In this document: positions 8,534-16,866 of the stretch, piece after piece
How the letters are laid out: each line of letters starts with the position of its first letter
Position numbering within the stretch: position 1 is the first letter of the stretch
Assembly (NCBI GenBank): GCA_910586765.1
Contig: CAJUJJ010000020.1
Coordinates: forward strand, 1 to 46,311
Reading direction: 5' to 3'
Length of the DNA stretch: 46,311 nucleotides
From: an uncultured Clostridia bacterium
Lineage (GTDB): Bacteria; Bacillota; Clostridia; Lachnospirales; Anaerotignaceae
Translations under genes and position numbers: made by a program
The notes under the pieces: model-generated
The model's input: only the letters and a program-made list of their open reading frames with translations
The model's database searches: none
What the model was told of the DNA's origin: nothing

Positions 8534-9328
8534 TTATTTTTCTATTTCAATATCAATTATTTTTTTGACACATTCTATTATATGATTGACATCATCTATT
8601 ACAATATTTTCATTTTCACAGTACATATGTTGAAACAATTTATTGATATTTTTTTCAAAATTTTTTGGCAATATTGTGCAATTATTTTTGCACCATTCTA
8701 CAAGGCGTTTTTCTCCTATATGCGTTTTTTCATTTAATGCAAAAAGCAAATCAAAATAGGAAGCTAAAAATTCTGTTACTCTATGATTTACGCTCACCAA
8801 ATCCCTTCTTTTTACAGCTTTTGCAATTTGTATTTTATATGCTGGCATAGCACTATCTATTAACTGCATTTGTCTTTTTATAATTGCCTTTTTGAGCTGT
8901 TTAGGATATGACACATTAAATTTCTTTTTTGCTGCTTCCAAATTACCATTTTTGTCATATAATATCACACAATTCATTAAATTATGCCACATACAAGTAG
9001 TATAAGCATTTGCAGCTTGACAATGCACTACTACATTTTCTATTTCCTTACAAAAACTATATAAATTACGATACAAAATATCAATGTCAATTCCATTATT
9101 TAAAATACAATTATCTTCGTACTCCCAAAAATGATTACCAATTTCCATATAACTACAATATTGAGACAATATTTCTTTTCGTATTGTTTCATCAATACTA
9201 TCTGTTACATAAACATACACATCATAATCAGAATTTTCGTCATACACTTCTGCTGCCCTTGAGCCCCCCAATGCAATGGCTTCTACACAATCTAATTTTT
9301 TTAACTTTTCAAATATTCTCTTTGGCAT
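8534..9328 (-). CDS. Nucleotidyltransferase, DUF4037-like
   Basis: The 264-residue protein has a DNA polymerase beta-type nucleotidyltransferase fold signature at its N-terminus: GGSRAAE (21-27), SDYDVYVY (33-40) and a third acidic strand GIDIDIL (79-85). These supply the three expected metal-binding Asp residues. The rest is probably a helical DUF4037-type domain. Related enzymes transfer nucleotides to antibiotics, proteins or tRNA, and no substrate can be named here. The start has GAGGAG upstream. It follows the lysC terminator on the same strand and faces AbiH. A defence role is possible by context only. Confidence 0.8.
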   Translation of the reverse strand: MPKRIFEKLKKLDCVEAIALGGSRAAEVYDENSDYDVYVYVTDSIDETIRKEILSQYCSYMEIGNHFWEYEDNCILNNGIDIDILYRNLYSFCKEIENVVVHCQAANAYTTCMWHNLMNCVILYDKNGNLEAAKKKFNVSYPKQLKKAIIKRQMQLIDSAMPAYKIQIAKAVKRRDLVSVNHRVTEFLASYFDLLFALNEKTHIGEKRLVEWCKNNCTILPKNFEKNINKLFQHMYCENENIVIDDVNHIIECVKKIIDIEIEK

Positions 9329-9356
9329 AAAAACTCCTCTTTTTCATTACAAAATG

Positions 9357-9388
9357 CAAAAAACGGAACTGTTTTGTTCCGTTTTTTA
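9357..9388. terminator. lysC terminator
   Basis: The stem AAACGGAAC/GTTCCGTTT has a 6-nt loop and T-runs on both sides. It ends the thr/lys operon on the minus strand. Confidence 0.88.
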
Positions 9389-9398
9389 TATTATATTA

Positions 9399-9892
9399 TT
9401 AATGTTTCCTCATACTTGCTGTTGCTGTTTTAAATTTATCATGTACGGAATTCATAGCAACATCTACTTCACTCTCATCAATCAATACTGATATTTTGAT
9501 TTCAGAAGTAGAAATCATACTAATGTTTACATCTGCATCATACAATGCTTCAAAAAACAATGCAGCTACGCCTGGATTTGTTGCCATACCTGCACCAACT
9601 ACAGACAGTTTTGCAATTTTATCATCATGTACAATTTTTTGTGCTGTCAATCTTTGCTGATTTTCTTCTAATACTTTTAATGTCTGTTCCAAATCACTTT
9701 TTGCTACTGTAAATGATATATCTTTTGTATCATCACGTCCTATAGACTGTAATATAATATCTACACTAATTTTCTCTCTTGCCATTAATGAAAATACTTC
9801 AAAAGCTATTCCTGGTTTATCTTTTACACCCACCAGTGAAATTCTTGATACATCTTTATCTGCCGCCACACCGCTGATAAGCATTTTTTCCA
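9399..9892 (-). CDS. lysC: Aspartate kinase, 3' exon (ACT regulatory domains)
   Basis: This is the second exon of lysC. It encodes the two ACT domains that bind the feedback inhibitor and pair the subunits. The sequence runs MLISGVAADKDVSRISLVGV, then GIAFEVFSLMA, then LSVVGAGMATNPGVAALFF, all typical of LysC. The deduced splice joins ...AAA G to TG GAA AAA ATG and leaves 408 codons plus stop in total. An ATG at 9884, the fifth codon of this exon, could start a free 161-residue regulatory subunit. That is close to the separately translated beta subunit of Bacillus subtilis aspartokinase II. The splice border could also be 3 nt away (9896), which keeps the frame. Confidence 0.88.
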
Positions 9893-9941
9893 ATAGTGAT
9901 AGGTAAGCGTTTGATGTTATCTCCGGCTTTTCCCCCACTCC

Positions 9942-9977
9942 ACACCGTACGTGCGACTTTCACCGCATACGGCGTTC
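9942..9977 (-). ncRNA. Group II intron domain V
   Basis: This is the catalytic hairpin of the ribozyme. ACGCCGTA pairs with TACGGTGT, a CG bulge follows the inner stem TGCG/CGCA, and the tip is GTGAAAGT. The catalytic triad appears as CGC rather than the commoner AGC. The form looks complete and active. Confidence 0.9.
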
Positions 9978-9983
9978 CAACAA

Positions 9984-11855
9984 TTAATCGTCATTCAATA
10001 TTACAGTATTTCCAACACTCTTACGGAGTTTATTTAATTTCTTTATCGCTTTATCATCTAGCTTTATCATATTGAGATACTTCTCTATTGTTTCCTGTTT
10101 TGTGGCGTGAACTAATTTATGAACTTCATAGGATAATATTATCAGGTTATTATATTCATCAGTTCCATCTTCCTGTTTTGGTTTGATATGATGGACTTGC
10201 ATATTTATGTCTAATGGTAATCCACTTATAGGACACATTCCTTTTTGTGCAACATATTTTGATAATCGGTTGTCATTAAATTCTATACTTTGCCTTTCAC
10301 TTGGATTAGCTAACAAATAATTTAATATATCTTTGTTGATACAACCTAATTCTTTATGAATTATCTTTCTACCTTCTGGCGTATAGTTGCATATTTCTTG
10401 TTTTAATAAAAGCGGTGTCTTTGTGGTTATTCCATATATGGGATACATATATATTCCCGATATGATTCGAGGTCTACCTTTGTATTTATCATATTTCTTT
10501 AGGTATTCTCTCGTTTTATATCCTTTCTTTTCCGTTTTATTTCGTTTGCCTTTTTGCTTTTTCTTTTTAGGTGCTAGGTCTTTTAAGCGAGTTTCTAAAC
10601 ACTTAGAAAGATTATAGTTTATTTTTCCAAAATCTATATTAACCAATGTTGCATAAGCATAATAATTATGTTCCCCAGCAATAATTCTATTGAGTTTGTA
10701 TATTTCTTTTACTGTTGGGTGTTTTTGTATTACCTTTATTTGGTTTTTTATTTTCTTCTGTACATTTTTCCTTGCTTTTTTGGTTAATTTTGATTTTACA
10801 ACGTATTTCTTTTTCTTTTTGTGAGCCTTTATTTTATATCCTAAAAATTCCGTGTAGTTCTCTTTTACATTTGTTATTTTTGATTTTTCTGGGTTTATTT
10901 CCAGTCCTAACCTTTCTTTTAACCACTGTTGTGTTGCGTGAAATATCTTTTCTGCATCTTTTGATTTCCTACATATTATCTTAAAATCATCAGCATATCT
11001 AACTATATAGATTTCTTTTAAATTTGTATTCTTTAATGCCCTGTGTTTTGAACCTAATGTGGAATATTCATGTCTCGTTTTTTCAAATGTTTGCCATTGG
11101 TTACTAACCCACCAATCTAACTCATTGAGTACAATATTCGATAATAGAGGGGACAATATTCCTCCTTGTGGTACTCCTTTTGTTGGTATTCCAATTCCTT
11201 CCACTTCTGCCTTCAACATAGCTTTTAGTATGCTCAATAGCTTTTTGTCGTGTATTCCCATAGTCCATATCTGTTTTATTAATTTACTGTGGTTTACATT
11301 ATCAAAGAATCCTTTTATATCTATATCTACTATATGAAACCTTTTGTCTATTTGTATTTGCTTGTATAAATATGCTATGGCGTGCTCTGCGCCTCTATTT
11401 GGTCTAAATCCAAAGCTATTTGGGTGAAATTTTGCCTCACAAATTGGTTCCATTACTTGTTTTATACATTGCTGTATGATTCTGTCTTCTATGCAAGGTA
11501 TTCCTAGTGGTCTTTTCCTTCCGTCAGGTTTAGGTATTTCTACACGTCGTACTTTTTGTGGAATATAATATTGTAGTCTGCTTTGTATATAAGTTATAAA
11601 CTTTTCCATAGGTACATCTTCCCAATACTCTAATGTTCTATGGTTTGTACCTGCTGTATGACTACCTCTATTACGTTTTATATTTCTATATGCTAGTTGG
11701 ATATTTTCTTCACTCACTATTATGCTGTATAAATCTTTGAATATTTTACCTTCTTTACTCTTTTGGTATAAGTTATCAAAGATGTCTTGCATATTATAAT
11801 ATTCGTTGTATCTTAAAGCATTCTTTTTCAGTGTTCCTTCTTCCGTTACTTGCAT
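9984..11855 (-). CDS. ltrA: Group II intron reverse transcriptase/maturase with HNH domain
   Basis: The intron-encoded protein helps splicing and carries out target-primed retrotransposition. Over 623 residues the order is reverse transcriptase (about 60-330, with PLGIPCIEDRIIQQC, GFRPNRG, the catalytic YADD at 287-290 and GVPQGGILSPLLSN), then a basic maturase/X region (about 340-450), then an HNH endonuclease (about 553-597, with CPISGLPLD and VHHIKPKQEDG). All active-site motifs are intact and there is no frameshift, so the element may still be mobile. A GGAG lies about 15 nt before the ATG, farther than usual, so the start is uncertain. Confidence 0.93.
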   Translation of the reverse strand: MQVTEEGTLKKNALRYNEYYNMQDIFDNLYQKSKEGKIFKDLYSIIVSEENIQLAYRNIKRNRGSHTAGTNHRTLEYWEDVPMEKFITYIQSRLQYYIPQKVRRVEIPKPDGRKRPLGIPCIEDRIIQQCIKQVMEPICEAKFHPNSFGFRPNRGAEHAIAYLYKQIQIDKRFHIVDIDIKGFFDNVNHSKLIKQIWTMGIHDKKLLSILKAMLKAEVEGIGIPTKGVPQGGILSPLLSNIVLNELDWWVSNQWQTFEKTRHEYSTLGSKHRALKNTNLKEIYIVRYADDFKIICRKSKDAEKIFHATQQWLKERLGLEINPEKSKITNVKENYTEFLGYKIKAHKKKKKYVVKSKLTKKARKNVQKKIKNQIKVIQKHPTVKEIYKLNRIIAGEHNYYAYATLVNIDFGKINYNLSKCLETRLKDLAPKKKKQKGKRNKTEKKGYKTREYLKKYDKYKGRPRIISGIYMYPIYGITTKTPLLLKQEICNYTPEGRKIIHKELGCINKDILNYLLANPSERQSIEFNDNRLSKYVAQKGMCPISGLPLDINMQVHHIKPKQEDGTDEYNNLIILSYEVHKLVHATKQETIEKYLNMIKLDDKAIKKLNKLRKSVGNTVILNDD

Positions 11856-12842
11856 TGTAATAGGGCGATTCTCCTTTATTTGGATTCTCTTTCTAAGTCT
11901 TACTCGAAGCCTATTGTATATTGTAATACATTATTCATTTTCGATTAATTGTCTTGAGCCTGTTCCTCCATTTCCATTACAGAAATTTCCTTGGTCGTGG
12001 CTCTACTCTCACAGACGTTAATGTAAGTTATAGAGAACTATTTTTAAATTAATTTCTAAAATTTATTCTTCTTTTTTCCTTACAACCATTTCATAGAATC
12101 AGCGTATTCTCCCTGTCGCCTGCTTTCCTCGTTCCAGTAACTTTATCCTTTTCAATAGCCTTTAGGTTTGTTCTTTGAACCTGTGTGTCATATATAGTCC
12201 TGTAAACTACATACAGTTTTTCATAGTAAAGATTTTTACTCAACTGCAACTCACCTTCTTTACACAAGATAATTTTCATTTCTGAAAATCGGAATTATAG
12301 ATTCTTACATTCAAACATTCGTCAGTTTATTTTTCATAATCATTCTAACCATTGGCTATTTTCCTCTTTGCTTTTAGGTCTATTCTATATCCCTGTTCTA
12401 ACAATACCACCTATAATAGTATAGGGATTTCACTTCAGAAGAAAAGTTCTTTCCCCTAGAACGGATTTTTCAATTTCCTGCAACATTTCTATTGCATACA
12501 GATTTAGAGATGTACATTCGAATATTCGTCAGTTGTTGTATACAACATTCTAACCTTGAACAAATTTTGGACTCCCGACCTATCATACACTCGACCACCT
12601 CTGGTTCGCATTTCCTCTCAATATCTTATTGAGTTAGGGTGTACTCTCAGCCGACTTCACCGAGCTTATAACACATACGTTTCGCTGTTGTATATGCTAT
12701 TCGGAGTATTAGAGTTAGCCCTTCAAGGCGTTACCCTCTCATTTGACTAATCAAGTCACTAGTTCTCACAACTTAAATCGTCTTTATTAAGCAATTATTT
12801 TTAAGTTATGGGAGTAGCTTTTCACTACCCAACGAGTCGCAC

Positions 12843-13575
12843 CTTTACATTCCTCCTTAACTACTGTACCTTCTGCATCTGACATACTAGAGCGTACTAC
12901 CAATTTGACATTATATTTTTTTGCCATTTCTACAGAACGATTATGAAGTACCTTTGCTCCCAGTGATGCCAACTCCAGCATTTCATCATAGCTAATTTCA
13001 TTCAGCTTTTTTGCATCTTTTACCACTCTTGGGTCTGCTGTATATACACCATCTACATCTGTGTAAATTTCACATAAATCTGCGTGAAGTCTTGCCGCCA
13101 AAGCAACTGCTGATGTATCAGAGCCGCCTCTGCCCAATGTTGTTACATCTTCATATTTATTTACTCCCTGAAATCCTGTAATAATTACAATATTTTTTCT
13201 ATCTAATTCGTGCTCAATTCTTCCTCTACTAATTGTTTTAATACGGGCATTTCCATATGTAGAGGTTGTATCAATGCCCACCTGCATTGCATTTAATGAG
13301 ATTGCTCTTGCTCCCAAGCTATTAATTGCCATTGCCATTAATGCTACAGACTGTTGTTCCCCTGTAGCAAGAAGCATATCCATTTCCCTTTTAGAAGCAT
13401 TTGGATTGATTTCATGTGCCTTTTCAATTAATTCATCTGTAGTATCTCCTTGTGCAGAAAGTACCACAACAACATCATGTCCTGCATTATGAGTATCAAT
13501 AATTCTCTTTGCTACATTAAATATACGCTCTTTATTGGCAACAGAGCTGCCACCGAATTTTTGTACAATTAACAA
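12843..13575 (-). CDS. lysC: Aspartate kinase, 5' exon (catalytic domain)
   Basis: Aspartate kinase phosphorylates aspartate in the first step to lysine, threonine and methionine. This exon encodes the amino-acid kinase domain: KFGGSSVAN at the start, then TTLGRGGSDTSAVALAA and YTDVDGVYTADPR. It ends at ...EGTVVKEECK after 244 codons plus one base, where the group II intron begins. The start is TTG at 13575, 9 nt after AGGAGG. A longer upstream reading overlaps the end of thrB. Without splicing, translation runs on into the intron for about 18 codons and stops near 12787. It is the last gene of the ACT-hom-thrB-lysC operon. Confidence 0.92.
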
Positions 13576-13591
13576 TTTACTTAACCTCCTG

Positions 13592-14494
13592 TCATTCTGC
13601 AACAAGCTGAGCACCTTTTTCATCTGGCTTCAGCAATGTCAGTTGCCATTCATTTGGAATTGCTTTTAAATATGCTGTCATTTTATACTGAAATGTTTCT
13701 GCTTGTTTATCTGTTAATACTGCCATAAGTGTAGAACCTGCACCGCTTAAATAAGCACCTAATGCACCATAATTTTTTGCTGCTTTAAATATTCTTTCCA
13801 TATCTGGTATCAGTTGGCTTCTATATGGTTGATGAATACTGTCCTCCATTGCCATAGACAAGTTTTCATAATTTCCAGAATATATTGATGCTACCAAAAG
13901 TGCCGCCCTAGAAGCATTAAATACTGCATCACTTCTATCATAAGTAGAAGGCAAAACACGCCTTGCATCATGTGTAGAAACAGGAAAATTTGGCACCATA
14001 ATAGCAAATACCAAGTCATTTGGCAAATCTAATCTTACATGACGCATTTCATTATAATCTGTTGCTCCTACTACCATTCCCCCAAATAACGCAGGATTAG
14101 AATTATCTGGGTGTCCTTCTATTTTTGCTGCAATTTGTGCCAGTTCTTCTCTACTATAATGACAGCCTGACAAATGATTTGCTGCCAAAAGTCCTGCCAC
14201 AATACAAGCTGCACTACTTCCAAGTCCTCTTACCATAGGAATATAGTCCTCTTGTATCAATCTGACTGGTGGCATTACATTTCCTGTTTCTGCAAAAAAG
14301 TCTACCATTGTTTTATATATCAAATTGTTTTTATCGGTAGGAATTTCAATTTCGTGTTTTCTTTTTATAATAATTTCTAATCCTTCCTCAATTTGTTCAA
14401 ACCACAAATGGTTATATAACTGCAATGCAACACCTATACTATCAAAGCCAGGACCCATATTTGCAGATGTCGCTGGTACTTTTATGTGCATCAT
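13592..14494 (-). CDS. thrB: Homoserine kinase
   Basis: ThrB phosphorylates homoserine to O-phosphohomoserine, the precursor of threonine. It is a GHMP-family kinase: the N-terminal VPATSANMGPGFDSIG motif, the ATP loop RGLGSSAACIVAG (89-101) and the C-terminal motif GAYLSGAGSTLMA are all present. Its 300 residues match the family. The start ATG overlaps the hom stop by one base (TAATG), with GGAGG upstream, so translation is probably coupled. A second ATG follows at once and could also be used. The stop lies just before the lysC ribosome site. Confidence 0.95.
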   Translation of the reverse strand: MMHIKVPATSANMGPGFDSIGVALQLYNHLWFEQIEEGLEIIIKRKHEIEIPTDKNNLIYKTMVDFFAETGNVMPPVRLIQEDYIPMVRGLGSSAACIVAGLLAANHLSGCHYSREELAQIAAKIEGHPDNSNPALFGGMVVGATDYNEMRHVRLDLPNDLVFAIMVPNFPVSTHDARRVLPSTYDRSDAVFNASRAALLVASIYSGNYENLSMAMEDSIHQPYRSQLIPDMERIFKAAKNYGALGAYLSGAGSTLMAVLTDKQAETFQYKMTAYLKAIPNEWQLTLLKPDEKGAQLVAE

Positions 14495-15723
14495 TACTCT
14501 GAAACCTCCATTCTAATTCTATTCCTTACTTCCATATCTTTTGAAAGCTGTTCTATTTTTTCTGCTAATGTTTTTTCTGTTTCGATTGCTGTGATAACTG
14601 CAAACTCATCTTTTGCTTCTTCTATTGTTACAATTTCACCGCCTTCAAATACAGAAAGTGCTTTTTGTTTTTGTGCCTCTCCTCCTGCAATTCTTACCAG
14701 TGCCTTTACTTTTACATGGTCATTAGACAATATTTCCATTTTTTCTGTTGTCCAGTCTACATCAACGTGTAAATGTTTATGTCTTACTGCTGCCACAACA
14801 TCGGACACAACTGCACTTGCTGTAGGCAGACTACCTGCTCCCCTACCATAAAACATTACATCTCCTACCATATTTCCTTTTACAAATATAGCATTAAATG
14901 AACCATTTACATTGGAAAGAGGGTGCTCTTTTGGTAAAAGCATAGGAGCAACAAATGCAGAAATACCTTCTGGAGTGTTTTTGCTGACACCTACTAATTT
15001 TATCACAGATTTGCACTTTTTGGCATAAGAAATATCTATTTTGGTAATTTTAGTGATACCCTCTGTCAATATTTCTTCAAAATTCGCTGTTTTGCCATAA
15101 GCTAATGAAGAAAGTATTGCTATTTTTCGGCAAGCATCATAACCTTCTACATCTGCTGTAGGGTCTTTTTCGGCATAACCTAATTCTTGTGCAGTTTTTA
15201 ACACATCATCAAATGCTAATCCATTTTCTGTCATTTCTGTTAATATATAATTTGTTGTACCATTTAATATACCCATTACTTCTAATATGACATCTGCTGT
15301 CAAAGAGCGGTTCATAGAACGTAATATTGGTATACCGCCTCCAACACTTGCTTCAAAAAGGAAATTTACATTTTTTTCTTTTGCAATATGAAGCAATTCA
15401 GGCCCTTTTGCAGCAACCAATGCTTTATTTGATGTTACTACGTGTTTTCCTTTTTCCAATGCCCCTTTTACAAATTTATATGGCACATCAACGCCACCCA
15501 TTACTTCCACAACTACTTGCACACTTTCATCATTCAATATATCCTCTACATTATGTGTTAATACTTTATTCACTTCATGGTCTGGAAATTCCCTTAAATC
15601 TAATACATATTTTATATTGATTTCCATACCTGCTTTTCTTGTAATAACTTCTCTATTTTTTGTTACTACTTCATATACTCCAGAACCTACTGTACCAAAA
15701 CCTAATATTGCTATATTCACCAT
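14494..15723 (-). CDS. hom: Homoserine dehydrogenase
   Basis: Hom reduces aspartate semialdehyde to homoserine with NAD(P)H. The dinucleotide-binding motif GFGTVGSGV lies at residues 8-16. The catalytic core follows (SNKALVAAKG, EASVGGGIPI, LNGTTNYILTEM, YAEKDPTADVEGYDACRK), and an ACT-type end probably senses threonine. I took ATG 15723 rather than the GTG three codons upstream, because that GTG forms part of the AAGGTG ribosome site. The 409-residue length is slightly short of the roughly 430 of Bacillus Hom, mostly in the ACT tail. The gene is coupled to thrB. Confidence 0.94.
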   Translation of the reverse strand: MVNIAILGFGTVGSGVYEVVTKNREVITRKAGMEINIKYVLDLREFPDHEVNKVLTHNVEDILNDESVQVVVEVMGGVDVPYKFVKGALEKGKHVVTSNKALVAAKGPELLHIAKEKNVNFLFEASVGGGIPILRSMNRSLTADVILEVMGILNGTTNYILTEMTENGLAFDDVLKTAQELGYAEKDPTADVEGYDACRKIAILSSLAYGKTANFEEILTEGITKITKIDISYAKKCKSVIKLVGVSKNTPEGISAFVAPMLLPKEHPLSNVNGSFNAIFVKGNMVGDVMFYGRGAGSLPTASAVVSDVVAAVRHKHLHVDVDWTTEKMEILSNDHVKVKALVRIAGGEAQKQKALSVFEGGEIVTIEEAKDEFAVITAIETEKTLAEKIEQLSKDMEVRNRIRMEVSE

Positions 15724-15790
15724 TTTTTTCACCTTATTACCACATTTTTTGTGGTTTTATCCTTTCTTTAATGATTTATTTTATATTGTT

Positions 15791-16237
15791 TTAAGACTCT
15801 CTTGCTACAATTTTAAGGGATTGTATTCCCTCTGTTGTTTCTATTGTTTTCATTAATCCTGCCAAATCCCCTATTAAGGCATTTGTTTCAATGGTTAATG
15901 TCACATTTGCTACACCATTAATAGGAATTGTTTGATTTATTGTTAATATATTTGCTCCATATGTTGCCACTTTATTTAACACAGACGAAAGCAGTCCGGG
16001 TGTATGGTCTAAATTCATAGATATGGTTACTGTTTTTCCTCTTGTGTTTTCATAAAGCGGAAAAACAGCATCTCTATATTTATAAAAAGCACTTCTGCTA
16101 ATACCTATTTTTGCTGTTGCGTCCTGTACAGTACGCTCTTTTCCGCTTTCCAGCAATTTTTTGACTTCCATTACTTTTAAAAATACTTCAGGCAGAACAC
16201 TTTTATCTATAATATAAAAATTTTGTTCTTCCTTCAT
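15791..16237 (-). CDS. ACT-domain regulator, UPF0735 (PheB-like)
   Basis: The 148-residue protein has an N-terminal helix-turn-helix-like stretch (about 35-60, TVQDATAKIGISRSAFYKY) and a C-terminal ACT domain (about 70-145, beginning VTISMNLDHTPGLLSSVLN). This is the UPF0735 family, often annotated PheB-like and found in front of hom in Clostridia. It probably senses an amino acid and tunes the operon, but this has not been shown for the family as far as I know. It is the first gene after the operon promoter and has AAAGGGGGA before the ATG. Confidence 0.88.
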   Translation of the reverse strand: MKEEQNFYIIDKSVLPEVFLKVMEVKKLLESGKERTVQDATAKIGISRSAFYKYRDAVFPLYENTRGKTVTISMNLDHTPGLLSSVLNKVATYGANILTINQTIPINGVANVTLTIETNALIGDLAGLMKTIETTEGIQSLKIVARES

Positions 16238-16288
16238 AAAAGTCCCCCTTTTGTTTTTCTAACAAGTACATTTGTCTATGCAACAAAG

Positions 16289-16317
16289 AATATACCATAT
16301 ATTTGCTCTCATTTCAA
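16289..16317 (-). promoter_or_regulatory. Promoter of the ACT-hom-thrB-lysC operon
   Basis: On the minus strand TTGAAA (16317-16312) is followed by a 17-nt spacer and TATATT (16294-16289). The leader to the first gene is only about 45 nt, so I see no room for a lysine riboswitch or T-box. Confidence 0.75.
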
Positions 16318-16459
16318 GTATTATTTTGACAAATTTTTCACTTTTATACGTTTGTACCATATCTCTTACAAAATATAAAATTTTTTTATGGAAAAACGCT
16401 TTTTTTATTGTTAAAATTAATATCATTTTATATTTTTAAACATAGAAAGAAGGTACAGT

Positions 16460-16837
16460 ATGATATATGGCATAGGTACAGATATAATAGAAATACAACG
16501 CATACAAAAGGCAATACAAAAAAATTCATTTTTACAAAAAACATTTACACCACACGAAATACAATATTTTAATCAAAAAGGTCATCACTCTGAAACACTT
16601 GCAGGTATTTTTTCAGCAAAAGAAGCAGTCGCCAAAGCCATAGGTACTGGTTTTAAAGGATTTTCTCCTATTGACATTGAAATTTATCACAATGAACAAA
16701 ATAAGCCCTCTATCAGACTATCTCAAAAATTACAATTAATACTAAATCAAATGGATATTCAAAATGAACAATTTTTTGTTTCTATTTCTCATTGCCAACA
16801 ATATGCTACTGCATTTGTTATATTAAATACATTATAA
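16460..16837 (+). CDS. acpS: Holo-[acyl-carrier-protein] synthase
   Basis: AcpS transfers phosphopantetheine from CoA to the acyl carrier protein, switching on fatty acid synthesis. The two metal-site motifs are intact: GTDIIEIQRI with Asp8, and FSAKEAVAKAIGTG with Glu55. The 125 residues match the family. AGAAGG lies before the ATG. It stands alone between the divergent thr operon and the convergent yitT gene. Confidence 0.95.
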   Translation: MIYGIGTDIIEIQRIQKAIQKNSFLQKTFTPHEIQYFNQKGHHSETLAGIFSAKEAVAKAIGTGFKGFSPIDIEIYHNEQNKPSIRLSQKLQLILNQMDIQNEQFFVSISHCQQYATAFVILNTL

Positions 16838-16866
16838 AAAGGCTTTCAAATTTCATGAAAGCCTTC
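16838..16866. terminator. Shared terminator of acpS and the yitT-type gene
   Basis: The stem AAGGCTTTC/GAAAGCCTT works on both strands between the two convergent genes. On the minus strand it overlaps the stop codon of the yitT-type gene. Confidence 0.75.

Larger units (their letters stand above)
9893..12842 (-). mobile_element. Group II intron inserted in lysC
   Basis: This is a self-splicing retroelement in the sense orientation of lysC. The 5' border on the minus strand begins GTGCGAC, matching the group II GUGYG consensus. Near the 3' end lie a domain V hairpin (9942-9977) and a domain VI stem AGTGGGGG/CCTATCACT with an unpaired A at 9900, seven nucleotides before the deduced border at 9893. 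Both borders are deduced from these marks and from restoring the LysC frame. The intron protein lies in domain IV. The 987 nt before its start, which should hold domains I-III, is longer than the roughly 600 nt usual for bacterial introns. Confidence 0.92.

Noticed and set aside
9399..9938. Stand-alone ACT-domain protein starting inside the intron
   Set aside because: The first 15 codons from the GTG at 9938 come from intron domain VI. The ACT part is exon 2 of lysC. A shorter product from ATG 9884 remains possible and is noted in the findings.
11806..12750. Small open frames on either strand within the intron 5' part
   Set aside because: They lack ribosome sites and family features and lie in the ribozyme domains I-III region.
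12787..12842. Natural C-terminus of a short aspartate kinase
   Set aside because: The residues after codon 244 are the translated first bases of the intron (GTGCGAC...) and have no counterpart in aspartate kinases.
16238..16459. Lysine riboswitch or T-box before the ACT-hom-thrB-lysC operon
   Set aside because: The promoter lies only about 50 nt before the first gene, leaving no room for either structure.
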